The translations under genes were made by a program, and so were the position numbers. From Norana najaformis (lineage: Eukaryota; Annelida; Clitellata; Crassiclitellata; Hormogastridae), in NCBI GenBank assembly GCA_964023275.1, contig OZ029914.1, positions 38,075,924 through 38,139,923 on the forward strand: a stretch of 64,000 bases of DNA. The letters run 5' to 3'. Below the pieces are notes generated by a model. The model did not search any database. It was not told the DNA's origin and was given only the letters and a program-made list of their open reading frames with translations. Each line of letters starts with the position of its first letter. Within the stretch, counting starts at the first letter, position 1. Positions 1 to 13,137 of this stretch are shown in pieces.

Positions 1-1134
1 GGCAAAAAGACGTTAGGAGGACATTACCGTACATGTAAAACAATTAATTTTAGATCTGTAAATCGCAGTGCACAAGTCTAGAAAGTGAGTTTACACACAG
101 TGGCTATTTGTACACGAGAGAGCTATACGCATGTTCCCCGGGCTATCGAGTGGAGCTGTGTTGGTCAGCATAAACCTCGGTTGCGAACAGCAGTCACAAC
201 TATAATATTTATCGGGGTTAGACTCTCAGAACTCTTCTTTACTTTTTTCTACATTCTCTAAAGTTCCCTTAAACTTAGTAAACAATCATTGGGTCACTTT
301 TCATGTGTTGACTATACTAAACAAAAATCTAGGCCCTATATCTTTGCAATAGTTGAAATTGCATCCTTTACATCCAAAAACTTCTACTGTAGTTGATTCC
401 ATTTAGTCATGGATTTTAACAAATTATATATTAAGTGCGGGGAAGTGTATTCAAAGTTATTTGGCGCACTTGAGCAATTGAAATACTTGAACTTTAGATG
501 AGATCAAGACAAATGAAATCATATCAAATCAGATTAGCTTAGCTCGGACCATATTACAGTAGCTTTTAGATTAGATTGATTGATAAAGACTGGACTGCCT
601 TATTGAATAAGTTTTAATTGAATAAGCATTGACAAAGTAAGCTGAGCGATAACGTAACTGATCCTCTGCAAAAGAAAAATATACTGCCGCCAAGCATAAG
701 CCATCTATTAAAATCACTGTATAAATTCAAGTTGGTTTTGAAAAAAGTCATTCCACTTAGAAACATGTAAAACATTATTGCACTTGTGGGACATTTTCTG
801 CGCCAGACGTTAATTCTATGTCTTGATCACAAGTAACAGGTTCATTGGGACACAAAGTATTCAGTTAGACTGTCGGGTATTCACAACTATGTTAATTCTA
901 AGGTTACTAGGACTTTTTTGTCTACCGAAAAAATAAGCATTAAAACAATTTTTTAATATTACTTATGCAAAAACGTTAAGCTAGCACAGAATAAAATTCG
1001 ATTCCATTTAAATGACGTTGTCTGATAAATTTAGCGTAAGAAACAACAAAATTCTTTATAAATTGTTCCAAGGTTCAAATTATACTTGGAAAAATTTCCA
1101 TGCAACTTGTCGAGGGCTAAGTGAATGTCACGCT
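1..1134. other. 3' flank of receptor gene A
   Basis: No gene seen. By eye this flank is homologous to 18055-19147 and, more weakly, to 23280-23920 and 48680-49585, the flanks below the other tail exons. A shared landmark is gctatacgcatgtt near 121. The flank was therefore duplicated with the receptor genes. Short open frames here are not coding. No polyadenylation signal could be chosen with confidence. Confidence 0.6.
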
Positions 1135-1247
1135 TCAAGCTGGTGGCCCATTTATACTGTCGTAGTAAGCAGATTCACTTACTGCGGGATTCACATGATC
1201 GTACTGATCTGAAGTGTCGGTAGTCGAAGTCGAATTGATAGACAAAC
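1135..1247 (-). CDS. Gene A last exon: cytoplasmic tail with paired tyrosine motifs
   Basis: The acceptor ctctag precedes 1247 and the stop TGA is at 1135-1137. The exon enters in phase 1 and encodes 36 residues. A Ser/Thr-rich start is followed by QYDHV, nine residues, then YDSI and the ending GPPA. The motif pair aligns with the ends of the gene B and C tails. Upstream sequence resembling the rest of the B/C tail exon (about 1248-1290) carries stops in this frame, so the acceptor was set at 1247. A further tail exon between 1248 and 2095 cannot be excluded. Confidence 0.7.
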
Positions 1248-4200
1248 CTAGAGAATGATCACGTAGGCATGTATTTCAATGGACTGTAGCATAATTAATA
1301 ACGGTAATTTATATAAAAAGCAACATGGCACAAACATATTTTGGCTCTTCTTAAAACTCAAAGAAGAATCTGTATAACATACATTGAATACATGTTGTAA
1401 CGCACTATGATTACCAAAGTTATTATATTCCGATAATTGAAAATCTTTGCAAAATTTAGCCGTCTTCGTCAGCGATGATTCTGTAACAATTCTACCATAA
1501 AATGTTTCCAGCGTAATACTGGTAAATTAACGTAAAATTATTCTAAATAATGGCAGTCCACGAAAACTAAATGAAAAGTCTTATGTCAATGGCACATAAG
1601 TGAGTAGCTCGCAGGAAATCCATATAAGTAATATGGATCCACCCAATAATCAGCCCAGTCCTAAACACAAAAACCTTAATAGGAGGACTTTCCCACTGAC
1701 ATTTAAAACTGTCGATAAATACAGTTCATGTCGTTTGGGGTCTAGTTGTTTATAAACATTTCATTCCTCGACTTGCTGTATCTATCAACTAATCGATTGG
1801 CCACATCAGAAACCGAGAGATGATGTTATAGATTAACAAATTTCACATGTGAAAAGACAGGAGGAGGAAAATGGTGTATGCGGTGGAGAAACGGGTTAAC
1901 GGTTGGCTGAATTGTTAATATCAGGCGAAGAGAGTGCATGGATACCTTTGCCTCATATAAACAATTCTCGAATCGGTACAAAATGTCCAACAGATATTGT
2001 GCATGCTGGCTGGGGGAAAACATCTTGCTTTAATAAGTTGATCTCTCTAACGCAGTGTTTGTGTGACTATGAGATTTTTCGAACAGTTACATTACCATCT
2101 CCTGACGATTTTCCTCGGTATCGGAGTAGTATGAAAAATATTGCTAATCCGATGTAACCCAGGACGGAAATCACCAATAACATTGCGAGCACGATTAAGA
2201 TGACGATTGCACCAGATTGATCTAAGACATAAATACTACGAATTAAGATGATACCATTTCATTTGGATATGTGTAACAAAATATTCTTAATTAAGTGATT
2301 TGGGACTGGAAAAATCCAGATACAGCCGGTACGTAATCGAGAGCTGTGAATTGCAGCACATATGCCCGGTCCAACAACTGTCAGTTCTGTTCACACAAAA
2401 ATAGGTATTTTAATGCAAGCGAATAAATGTTTAGAGTCAATTACTTTAGGCTAGACTTGATTGGATTTGGTCGGTTCAGGTAGGATTATATCATAGCAGA
2501 TCAGAGTTTAGATCAAATCAGATCAAATTTAATTTCCTTGCCTGTAGGCCTATATCCAGTTAGAATAAAACAGATGAGACCGTGTCAGGTCAGGTCAGGT
2601 CAGATTAGATTATAATATAATAGATTACATTAGATTCCTTACTTAAATAAAAACGATACTATCAGTGTTGGATTCTCAGATTCTCAGATTCTCTCTCTGG
2701 TTTTCTGGCAATCGGCATTGGCTCTTGACATGGCATCTTTGGACAACCCCTCTGACTTGACGCAGCGCTCTCGAATAAGCTGATGTCAAGCGCTTAGCTT
2801 TTAGGTAGCGCTTTAGAAATGTCGAATTTACTATTACGATTACGATTATTACTGGTTATGCATGATTAATAATTATTTTAAATAAATAAATATATAAATA
2901 GTGATTAGTTAGATCATATGTTTGGGCAGTTGCTATTCTAGTTTACCTTGGTCACTGGATGCAGGGGGGAATGAGACCATCATGGTGGTAGGGACTAAAA
3001 TCGAACAGAATGTTATCAATGAAATTATATAAGTAAACTAATAACAGATTGTAGCTCTGCCTAGCTTGTAGATGTCAAAACGTATCTGACTTTTATGCTA
3101 ATTTAACAAAGTTTGGTCAACGCAGGGTCATTATGCCGATATTCGCGCTTCCAAACTTTGACGGATAAGGCAGAGAGGAGCGATGTGTTGACTTACGCCT
3201 TCGTTCGACATCTTTAAATCGAATAATACGACTAAGATGAGGAGACTTGATTTAATAAGTTCAAGTCATATCAGAATAGGCGAAAGTTACATTAGATCGT
3301 GTTAGATCAGAGTAGATCAAGGATATCACATATGATTTTTTGATCGGCTTAAATTAGATCAGGTAAGGCCACTTCAGTAGGCCATACATAAGGCCATCTT
3401 ACAGTAGGCGACGAAAAACTGGTGACATTCGTATATCTATTTGACGCATAGTTAGCAAATAGGTTTATGAAGTTGCTAATTCACCCGAGTCATTAGATGA
3501 AATGTTGAATGGGTTCTTCGTTGTGGTAGGAACTGAAAACAAAACAAATTATCAGTGAAAATATGGAGTTTATTCGAGACTTGATTCAGCATAATTAAAT
3601 ATAATAATGTAAATAGGGTATGTGGCAGCTATCATTATTATCCAACTGTTAGTGATTTTAGACTGATGTGATTAAAGTGCTTTTCATTTTAATAAACAAA
3701 TATTGTCGGAATAACTTTAGTACTGGATAATTGTACTGAAAATGTGTATTTAAAAGGCATTTGCGTATAACCGTCTGCCTGTCTACCTGTCTGTCTATCT
3801 ATAGATTTTAACTCGTGCTGAAAATGACCCTAGCAACCTCACCGATTTTGTTTTCAGTTAAGCACCAAATAAGAGGAGTAAAAGAAAGGCGTATTCCCAT
3901 GAACAAACCTAACATACTGTGTAAATAGCATCCGTGATGTATGCGATTCAGGCAGGAATAGTTTTATTATGCAACTTACTAGAGACAGTGATCGACTTTG
4001 AGGACCAGTAGGTTTTGCCTCGGATAACATTAGACGCATTGCAAGTGTACATTCCGCTGTGTGTAACATAAACAGTCGATCCGTCTGTAGAGTTGCCAGA
4101 AGTTTGATCTAACCAACGGTAATTGGGAGGAGGATTGGAGGAGACACTGCATTGAAGCAATCCATTATACGCCATGTAATCATTGGTGTCACCGGTTATA

Positions 4201-7200
4201 GTCATGTTTTTTTCCTCCGGCCAATCTGTTTTAAAATAAAAGCTGTGGTTTACAAATACAAAGACACAATACTGTAAGTTTTATACGTTTAATGAGCAGC
4301 TGTTTACAACTATATTATTACTCTTTACCAACAGTGGTGCAAACGATTGTTCATGAGAAATGTCTCCAGTTAGGTTTCACAGATTGTCGGTCTCGCACAA
4401 TGTTATTCATTTAAAGTGCAACTGAAAACTGTAATTTTCTTTTTCTTGAACTGTGAGCATCAAATTTTGTCACTATTAGGCTTTGCTAATTATACTTAAA
4501 TTTAAGTGCAGTTGAATTTTTCTATAACTGATATTTTTTAAGGAATTAATATTTCTTTCTTTTGGTCAATTCGTATCCGTAAAACGTAAACTATTATATT
4601 ACAGATGTGACAGTCTCATATTATCATATTCAAATGAGTTTCTCGCAAATCTGTTCTGCGACAGCCGTTTACCGAAACTCCACTACCCTTGCGTTTAGTT
4701 TCTGGCAACAACGACTCTACATGTAGCTGAAATCCGAAACATCTTACCTCCAAGAAAGAAACGTGATCTAGATACAATAACTATTAATGATCTTATAAGT
4801 GTTTCCTGCCTTAGACGTTTCTGTCACTATCTTAACTTTAATCAGATTGCAGATTTGGTACTGGCCTGTTTCTGTAGGTGGTTCTTCAAGATTAAAAATT
4901 AGAATGCACTTACACAAAACATCGTAGGATGTGAAATATCTTGAGTAAATGTATGCTGGAGCATTCGTTGCGTAATCTTCATGATTCACTGGAGCAGAAA
5001 AGGTAACCATGAATCCGTAGGATGGAACCTGTTCAGGTTCAGCCGTGACGTTGATGGACGAGATGACGATATTTGGTAGCGCAATGTTAGAAATGACAAC
5101 TGATTTGCCGGTGGAATTCCAATAATAGAGCATCGGCAGAATGGGGGCCGGTGCAACAGAACCATTAAATATCACAGAATATTGAAACGTTAGTATGTCT
5201 CCTTTGACCACCTCTGGCTCTTTGCTGACTGAGGAAACCACCTCTACATAATTACATAATATACCGATAGTTTGTTTTGCTTTTTAATTGCATAAAATCT
5301 TAATCATAGTTTGCATTTATATAATTATTCATATGTAGCTCATTGGTGATAACATCGTCTAAAACTACGCTTGTAAATATTATTTGTACAATACAGATTT
5401 AATGTACAGTATATGTATGAATGGAAGTACAAAAAATATACAACCATCAAACAAAAACACATTTTATTTAATATCCTTTTGTCACCAAAAAATGACCCAA
5501 CATTTTCACTGAGGTTTCTGCAAATTGGATTAAAAATAAATAATTGAAAATTACTGAAAAATGCCGGATTACTCTGCAGAAGCGTGCTATACGCACAATC
5601 AGTAGACTACCTGCACGCACCAGTTCAGGGTCAACTTTTTAGCAACCTGGAAGTATTAACACTTGATACTAAGGTGCAAACTAGTGTGTTTATGTACCGA
5701 TTTATTAACAAACTGCTTCAGTCGCCCTTTATTGATTACTTTTTCCATGTATCAGATGTTATACCCATTATACAAGATCCTCAGGAAACTTATGTAAGGA
5801 ATTTGCTTGTACTAACACACGACAATTTTCTCTGTTATACGCTGGACCAACCATATGGAATTCCTTACCATCTGTGCTTAAACATGTACCCACTGTGCAT
5901 CAATATAATAAATGCATACAACATCATCTCATTAACATGCAGTTTTGACACAGACAGACATTGTACCAGTGGTTATGTTTTGTTTTGTTTTATTTTTGTT
6001 TTTATTCACTCTTTCTGTTTCTTAGTTTGTGCACTAAAACAATTTATAGTGCAATATAATTAAGTTTAGTGTTAATTGCTCACCACTTTGTGTGTTTTTA
6101 TTGGGTGTTTTATTGTAAAAAATTCTTTTTTATGTAACAATGAACTTACATGGCAAAAAACGGATATAACATGTAACATGTTAAATGTACTGTCTTGAAA
6201 TTTGTCTAAGAAATTAGACGACCCTGTAAGCGGGACTTATTGTGCTTTGGTTTCACCTTTGGAAGCCTATTAATGATTTTTTCTCTCCTTGAGTGACTGT
6301 AATATCAATTGTTTCTCTTTTGTGGTGTTCAATAAACGGTTCAAAAAATAGAAATAAAACTGAAACGGACATTACGAGAGATTAATGAAACAAAATGATC
6401 AAGGGTAACCTGTACCATTTACAAAAACATAATTGTTCACTTGCCAATAACTGAGACGACTGAACTAAATGATGCAAGGCTGACATCAATGCACGTGTAG
6501 ACGCCGGCTTGGGCCAGACTTGCACTTGTTATCACTAAGTTGCAGACTCCTTGTCCTCCTTTCACAACAGAGTACTGTGATGTATATCCAGAGTTGACGA
6601 CACAGAAAGATGCAATGACTGTTGTATTTTCATCCGTTCCATCTCTGCTCAGAGTCCAACTTGGAAGGTAGCCAGTTGCATTACTTGTGCAGCCCAGCTG
6701 CATCCGGGTGCCAACGTACGTGGCGATGTTAATTGGCTTATTTGTTATGGCGCTATAGGGAACTACAAAGTACACAGCAGCTGATCAGAATAGTAACAAA
6801 CGTAAGCTTGTAGGAAAATTGTGATCAGAGCTTGTTTAAAAGCAGGCTATAACATGACGATAAGAAAACTCAAAATATCAGCAAGACAAACTGATACTTT
6901 AAAACAGAACATTGACGATAGCCTAGAATTCAAATTCCTCAAGAGGACAGATGTACCGAATATTTATAATCGATTCGTATCGGATTCGAACAGTGTTCAT
7001 TAGTTCATTCGTGTTCAGCTTAATAGCGCCTTGCAACAGATAAGAACAGTAAATGCGCCATATAAATGGCTCCAAAGTCATTTCTGGTTTACACTGCAAA
7101 AGAATTCATTTTGACTACTGGTTTTATTTTCGTGGCACTATCGATTGTTTTTTCTTAAAGTGTTTAAAGTTTCTTAAAACTGAACAATATTAGGGTAAAT

Positions 7201-10200
7201 TAAAGGTTGAAAAAATATTGGTATTATGTTTAATGGATTGGCGAGTCCCAGTGTAGAAGTATTCCATAATAACTGACGAAGCTGTAAGCTGGTTTGTTTT
7301 CCGGCCAGTGCTCCCTTTAAGTTTTCTCGCCATGCCGGTACTGACCTGGCGCGTGTCCAACATTTGGAACCTGTGCTGTAATCCATGCAAGATTTATTAG
7401 GCCTTAACTATCGCATTGTGTAAAAAGTAAAAGACTTAGGGTAACTTAAGCTTAGGCTTATAATATAATTGTTAGATTGCATCTCGTTTGTCATTGAAGT
7501 CGACCTGTATGGCTTTGAGGTCAACCTTTACTTTACGTCTGCCAAAAATATCCTACTTTCGTCTTTCCCCTTGACCGCATGTGGCATTAAATGCAGATGT
7601 AAACGTACACGTTTGACCTCGACCTTGTATGATAACCGTGCTCAATTTTCAGTTAATAAATCGAGTGAGATCCTTTACCATCGCTGCCAGTTTCAATGTG
7701 AGCCACGCTATTTACGGTCCACATGGTAGCCCGAGATTCAAATCTTTAAAATAAGCGACGATCTGTATGCGAACCTGCATCCTCACGAACGCTTTAACCA
7801 CTGTAACTAAACAGGAATTGCAAATCCCACCCCGCTTTGTGGATTTCTGCTCTCCATCGAGGTACTATAACCGAGGTAATTTAATTGTGAGTACGCAAGT
7901 ATGAAGGCTAGAAGTAGTCGTCATAGTAAATTACCAGCCTGACTCGAGGATACCACTTCAAAAGCGCCAGCGAGTCTAAGATTAGCTGACCTAGACCATA
8001 ATTTAGCGATGAGCCAAACCCTACACCGACGTTTCTTAACAGAATCGACATGAATTTTTGTATGCTAGTTATCGTTTTAAATAATTCAACTTCTATTCGT
8101 CTCACCGTTTGCCAGTGATGAAATCGCCATGAACTTTGGCTATCATACATGCATTTCAAACAACGTCGTCTGAAGTCTTGTGAAATGTAAAAACTTCCTT
8201 TCACATAATGGTTCGCTCTGTGCTCAGTTATGGCAGTTCAGTTTTTTATATATACTTTCTTAATATACGCTCTTTTCCTAGCCAAATTTTTTTCTGTTGG
8301 TTAATTTTTGCTTTGACATTTTATTTTCAATCACAAACTTTTGAACGTGGATGGTGAAAACTTGTTGCCCAGGTACAGTACACTAGGCTATCAAACTAAA
8401 GAAAGAACTGCTGACTAACAATGAGTGTATTATAAAACAAAGTACTACTTACACTACAGCCCGAGTAATATGACAGAATGAAGTACATGTGACAAATTTC
8501 TGGAGGTATCTGACAGTGTTAGATCTCTGTATCATGGACCATCCATCGCACTCAGGTTATAGTTCGTAGAACATAGAGCGTGCACCGTGCTATGGTCATA
8601 TTTATTATGTGGACCAGATGAAACTGACTATCTTGGAGCATATCTCACATACTTAAGTTAGCTCACATGCTGGATGCTTTCACAACCTGGGGCATAAAAA
8701 CTTTGGCATTCGGAATATGGTAGCAAAGTATTCCAGAAGCTGCAACACGGAGTTAAATTTAACTTTGACCAAAATGAAAATGGACGCTTACTAAACTTGT
8801 GCTGTAGAAGAAAATAGTTCGGGAAAATAGATAGCAGACACGTCTATTTACGCGCTATCCTCAAAATTCTCGAACGCGCAGTTTAGAGTGAACATTGCAG
8901 CCCGTGCAAGGTAACAATAAGATGTTATATTTCAAGAGTTTATGACTTAATTATTGGCCATTTGGTGAATAGTCTGCAAATCACGCACACCCTAACTTCC
9001 GGAGTATTGTAAACACTTGTTTCTGTAATCTGGACTTCCAAGACGCGTTGAAGTATGGACTGTTGCAATTCGTCGTACAACTTTAATAGGCTAACCGCAA
9101 CTCAGGCTGTGATTGAATAGCCTGGCTCACATTCGTGAACTGTCTTGCTACTAATTACCGTAATAATAAAGAAACCAAGTAATTTAAACCATTTCTAGTT
9201 TATGCTGCTCATAAGAATTACTGAATGTAAGCATATAATAATATCCATTATGACAAGAATCAGTTGATCATAGAATTAAATGTGCGGCAATATTAGGGCA
9301 ACAAAATTTGAAGTAATTTGAAGGCTTACCTAATGGGTTGACTTGGTATTTGACTTTAAATCCAGTTCCAGAGAGTGCATTGTTGGCAAAGAAGCGTAAT
9401 TGAACTCGACTGCACATTGTAAAGGAAACTAAGGGTGGTAAAGAATTTCCGAGATAGGCTTGAGAGCCATAACTCGAGTTAGTGCCGCATTCAATCTGAA
9501 ACCATGAGCGCACGCCACAATCTAGAAACCTTACATGAAACCATATTCTGATAAAGGATGAATGAGGTGCTTGTGGTTGTATGTAGTTTTTGTGAGTTGC
9601 GTATGTGGTTTTGGGTTACAGCTTTGCAGACCAAGATAACGTCGTTCAACGGTAGTCATAGTGTTTGAGAAATCCAACTAAATTCGACAATGATCGAATT
9701 GATCAACTTCGGCACTAAAGCCAGCAAACAGGTTTGAAAACAGAGATCCAAATTCTCTTACTCTCACCAGTCGTTACTACTGAACGTTGTGGAAGGTCAA
9801 GAATGCTGCAGCCACACCCTTCCCGGCAAAAATTATTATGATCATATCACATCTACCCTTCAGTCTCATCACTGGATGCTTGCTGATGCAGTTGGCACGC
9901 CTTCAGTGCAATCCACGGTATATGCCTGTCAGTTTTAAATATACGAGTCTTACCTTTAGGCTTCAATATCATGAATCAAATCCCAGTAAGCACAGAACTA
10001 GACAGTGAATTTCAAAGCTTTGGACCAAGAGTCCCATAGTGTGCTGGTGTGAAAACTTGAGTCTGACAGCCGAGATCTTGTCTCAGAAGAGTACGGCAAT
10101 ATACTGTATTTGTCGCGAAGTAAGTCCTAGACTGCCATACTAACCTCGAATAAGAGCACCAGCTACAAGACATATACGTGGCTATGGCTACTGAGACAAG

Positions 10201-13088
10201 TTTACGAACAATTCGACAATTGACCCTAAATTTGAGAAGATGGAAAGGTAAATGGCAACACCTTCCTGGCAGTATCAATTTCTGGGCATGAAAAGGCATC
10301 TTGTAACTCTTGGAATCCGTTTTGCGGGTATTCATTACTACAAGACGCCATTACTGAGACTTGAATTCATCAAACGCAGATAAAACCTCTCTCTAACTTC
10401 TTTTAAGCATATTCCTTCCGAATTACACGAAAACATGCATATTCATGCATTAATACATAAACACTACATAAATAAACGAATAACTAAATAAAGGTCTATA
10501 TTTGCACCAAACATGATTTTAAAAAACCGAGAAGACAAACCCTGACAAAATCTCCGTATGAGCCGTCAATGAAAGGTTCGAGATCAAATGACTGAAAAGC
10601 CAAGGCCACTGAGCTGACAGGGTAGATGTAGTAGTGGCGGTCAATACCCCTGTACTTTTGAGGATAATTTGGAGAAGTGATCACTCCGGTTAAACCAGCG
10701 TAGTTTAATTTGCCGTATCCTAACAAAATGATACAAAATTATTTGGTAGTGGGCACCTATAATGTATTTCTCACATCTTTCAATACAGCTGTATTTTACT
10801 TGTTTATTTATTTACTTGTTTTACTTAGAGCATTTGCCATGTAGCGCAAATCCAGTAAATCTTTGTGCGAATAAATTATCGACAGGGACCAGGACAGAGT
10901 CATGGAAAGGCAAGAGTAAAATTGTTGTCCCTCGTACCAGAACAGTGTTGGGCACTAGAGAGTTCTCGCTTGCTGGTCCACAGCTTTGGAATTCTTTTAA
11001 TTCTGTCAGTTCTGTGATGTAATTCATGTCTAAACTTAAGACTCATCTGCTTCAACTTGCTTACCAACCGTAGCCTAACTTCAGGGTTCTCTAACCTATC
11101 GGAATTCGACCCGGCTTCTTCAATGGGATATAATTTTGGATTGCGATTTTGACTTGAAAGCACCATCGATTGATTCCTTGGGCATTATAATAACGGCGCT
11201 ATAGAAGTTTATTTCATTAGATTAAAATAGATAAATGAGTCTTGACAAATGATGATAAGTAGTTGGCAAGTCTAAAGTTAAGAACATTAAGTTCAGTTTA
11301 AAGTAGTGTCTATTTTATTCAAATTCCAAAGGGCCTCAACAATCAAATTCAGATCATTTTAGAACTACGGTGTTAAAAAATGTGTCGACTATTTTGACTA
11401 CATTTATTGTTAACGTTTTTCAACACTACTGTGGATGTTTTTGCAATAAAGTATAGACATACACAAGTGTAAATAGCCAAGTCGTGTTCAACAATTATTG
11501 CCGGTGAGTCAGACCTCCACATTACGTAGTACCTGAGCCTAAGTCCACACTTTTAGAACGATTCTCTATGCTATTTTAGAGAGTAGAACTCTTTTCGCAA
11601 TAGTTATGAGTCAAATTCATGCTGAAATATGAAAGAAATGAAAAGGTACATTAGGTCTGAATGAATAAATGCACAGCGAATGAGTATTATATCTTTAAAA
11701 TAGCGCTAGCATAGTATACAGTGTTACCGTCTGAAGTAACGGAATACTGAAGTCTAAATCCGCCGAAAACATTTGAAGTATCTGTATGGAACCATATCAA
11801 CACTTTATTGCAATTCTTAATGTAAGCTGGCTTTGGAAGAGTTGAACCGCAGTATCTTGGTAGTACATAGCTGGAATTGTCGCATCTAATCTGTACAAAA
11901 TATTTATTTAAGCTTGTAATCTCCACATTGCATAATTATATGATCAAAGTACAACTATAGTAAATTGATCTTGTAGGTAAGTGTCCTTTAACTTACAATA
12001 TTCTATAACTGCATTACAACGGACTCTTGCATTTTATCACAGTCTCGGCGGCATGTCATGTTAAGGTTCTGACAAAAATGCCTTTACATGAAAGTAATCA
12101 TATTTTAATATAATATGTCTACATCTCACCGATAACGAATTATTATTCAATTCCTCACCTGGACCCAGTCACGTTCGCAATCCGATTCCAAACGAAATGT
12201 TTGGAAACTCAACGTAAATGTACTTGTCTGTGATGACCAAATTGAATAAGTACAATTCTCGTTGTTGTTGTAATTATTAGGGTAGTTCGGCGATGAAATT
12301 GTTCCAGACGATGTGGCAAATACGGTGTTACCACAGCCTGCAAACAGTAACCATAGTTTCAACAGCAACTTCTTATAAAGAGCCAATTCAGGATAACCAT
12401 TCAACCCTCATATATAGCACCAAAATAAAAATCTACTTCGGTGGGGTTTAAATCCCACGCAATTATTTTAGCTACCTCTCCAATCTAAGCAACTCTAACC
12501 TGCTTTTTTTCAAACTCTGATTTTATTATTTAAAGTCGCATTTAAACTTGCATGAACTAAGCAAAAGGGTCATTACAAAACCTGCTTATCAATATTGGAC
12601 TCAATAAAAGTTAAAATATTTTTGTAAAAGAAAAATGGATGAAATTCAGCCGACATTATATAACGTAAAGATGTTATTTTATGCAGGTTATCGCTTCATA
12701 ATGTATCCGCATATCAAATCAAGTGATAAAGTGCCTGTTAATTAACTCTTAAAGGCGCTGCGCACATTGCTGTTTAACTGATCTAAAGTAATATAACTTA
12801 AGTGGGCTAATAATATTCGGCAAATGTTTAGCAGAATCAAATATACGAGCACTAGAAGATTGTTCAGAGGTAAAGGTGCAACACAGGGCAAGGCACGATG
12901 TGATGTGCGAAAGGACGGCACATACAGTGAGCGAAGTTCATCGTTTTGTTTAGATCAGTTCCGGCTAACTCGATGTCGGAATAAGTATGTATGTATGTAT
13001 GTTTATCTGTATGTATTATGTATATGTGTATGCATGAATGGTTGTGTGTATGCATGTGTGCATGTAAGCATGTAAGCGTATGTGTATG

Positions 13089-13137
<49 letters not shown>

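Noticed and set aside
1248-1420. Longer tail exon for gene A resembling the B/C tail start
   Set aside because: In-frame stops (around 1276 and further up) and phase mismatch; the phase-correct acceptor is at 1247.
5584-6063. 159-codon plus-strand open frame as a nested gene
   Set aside because: Its recognisable part is a LINE ORF2 tail; the rest is low-complexity TTTTGT sequence with no counterpart in B or C.
6441-6444. GT donor four bases beyond the GC site after Ig1
   Set aside because: It would give a phase 2 exit and break the frame into the domain X exon in all three genes.
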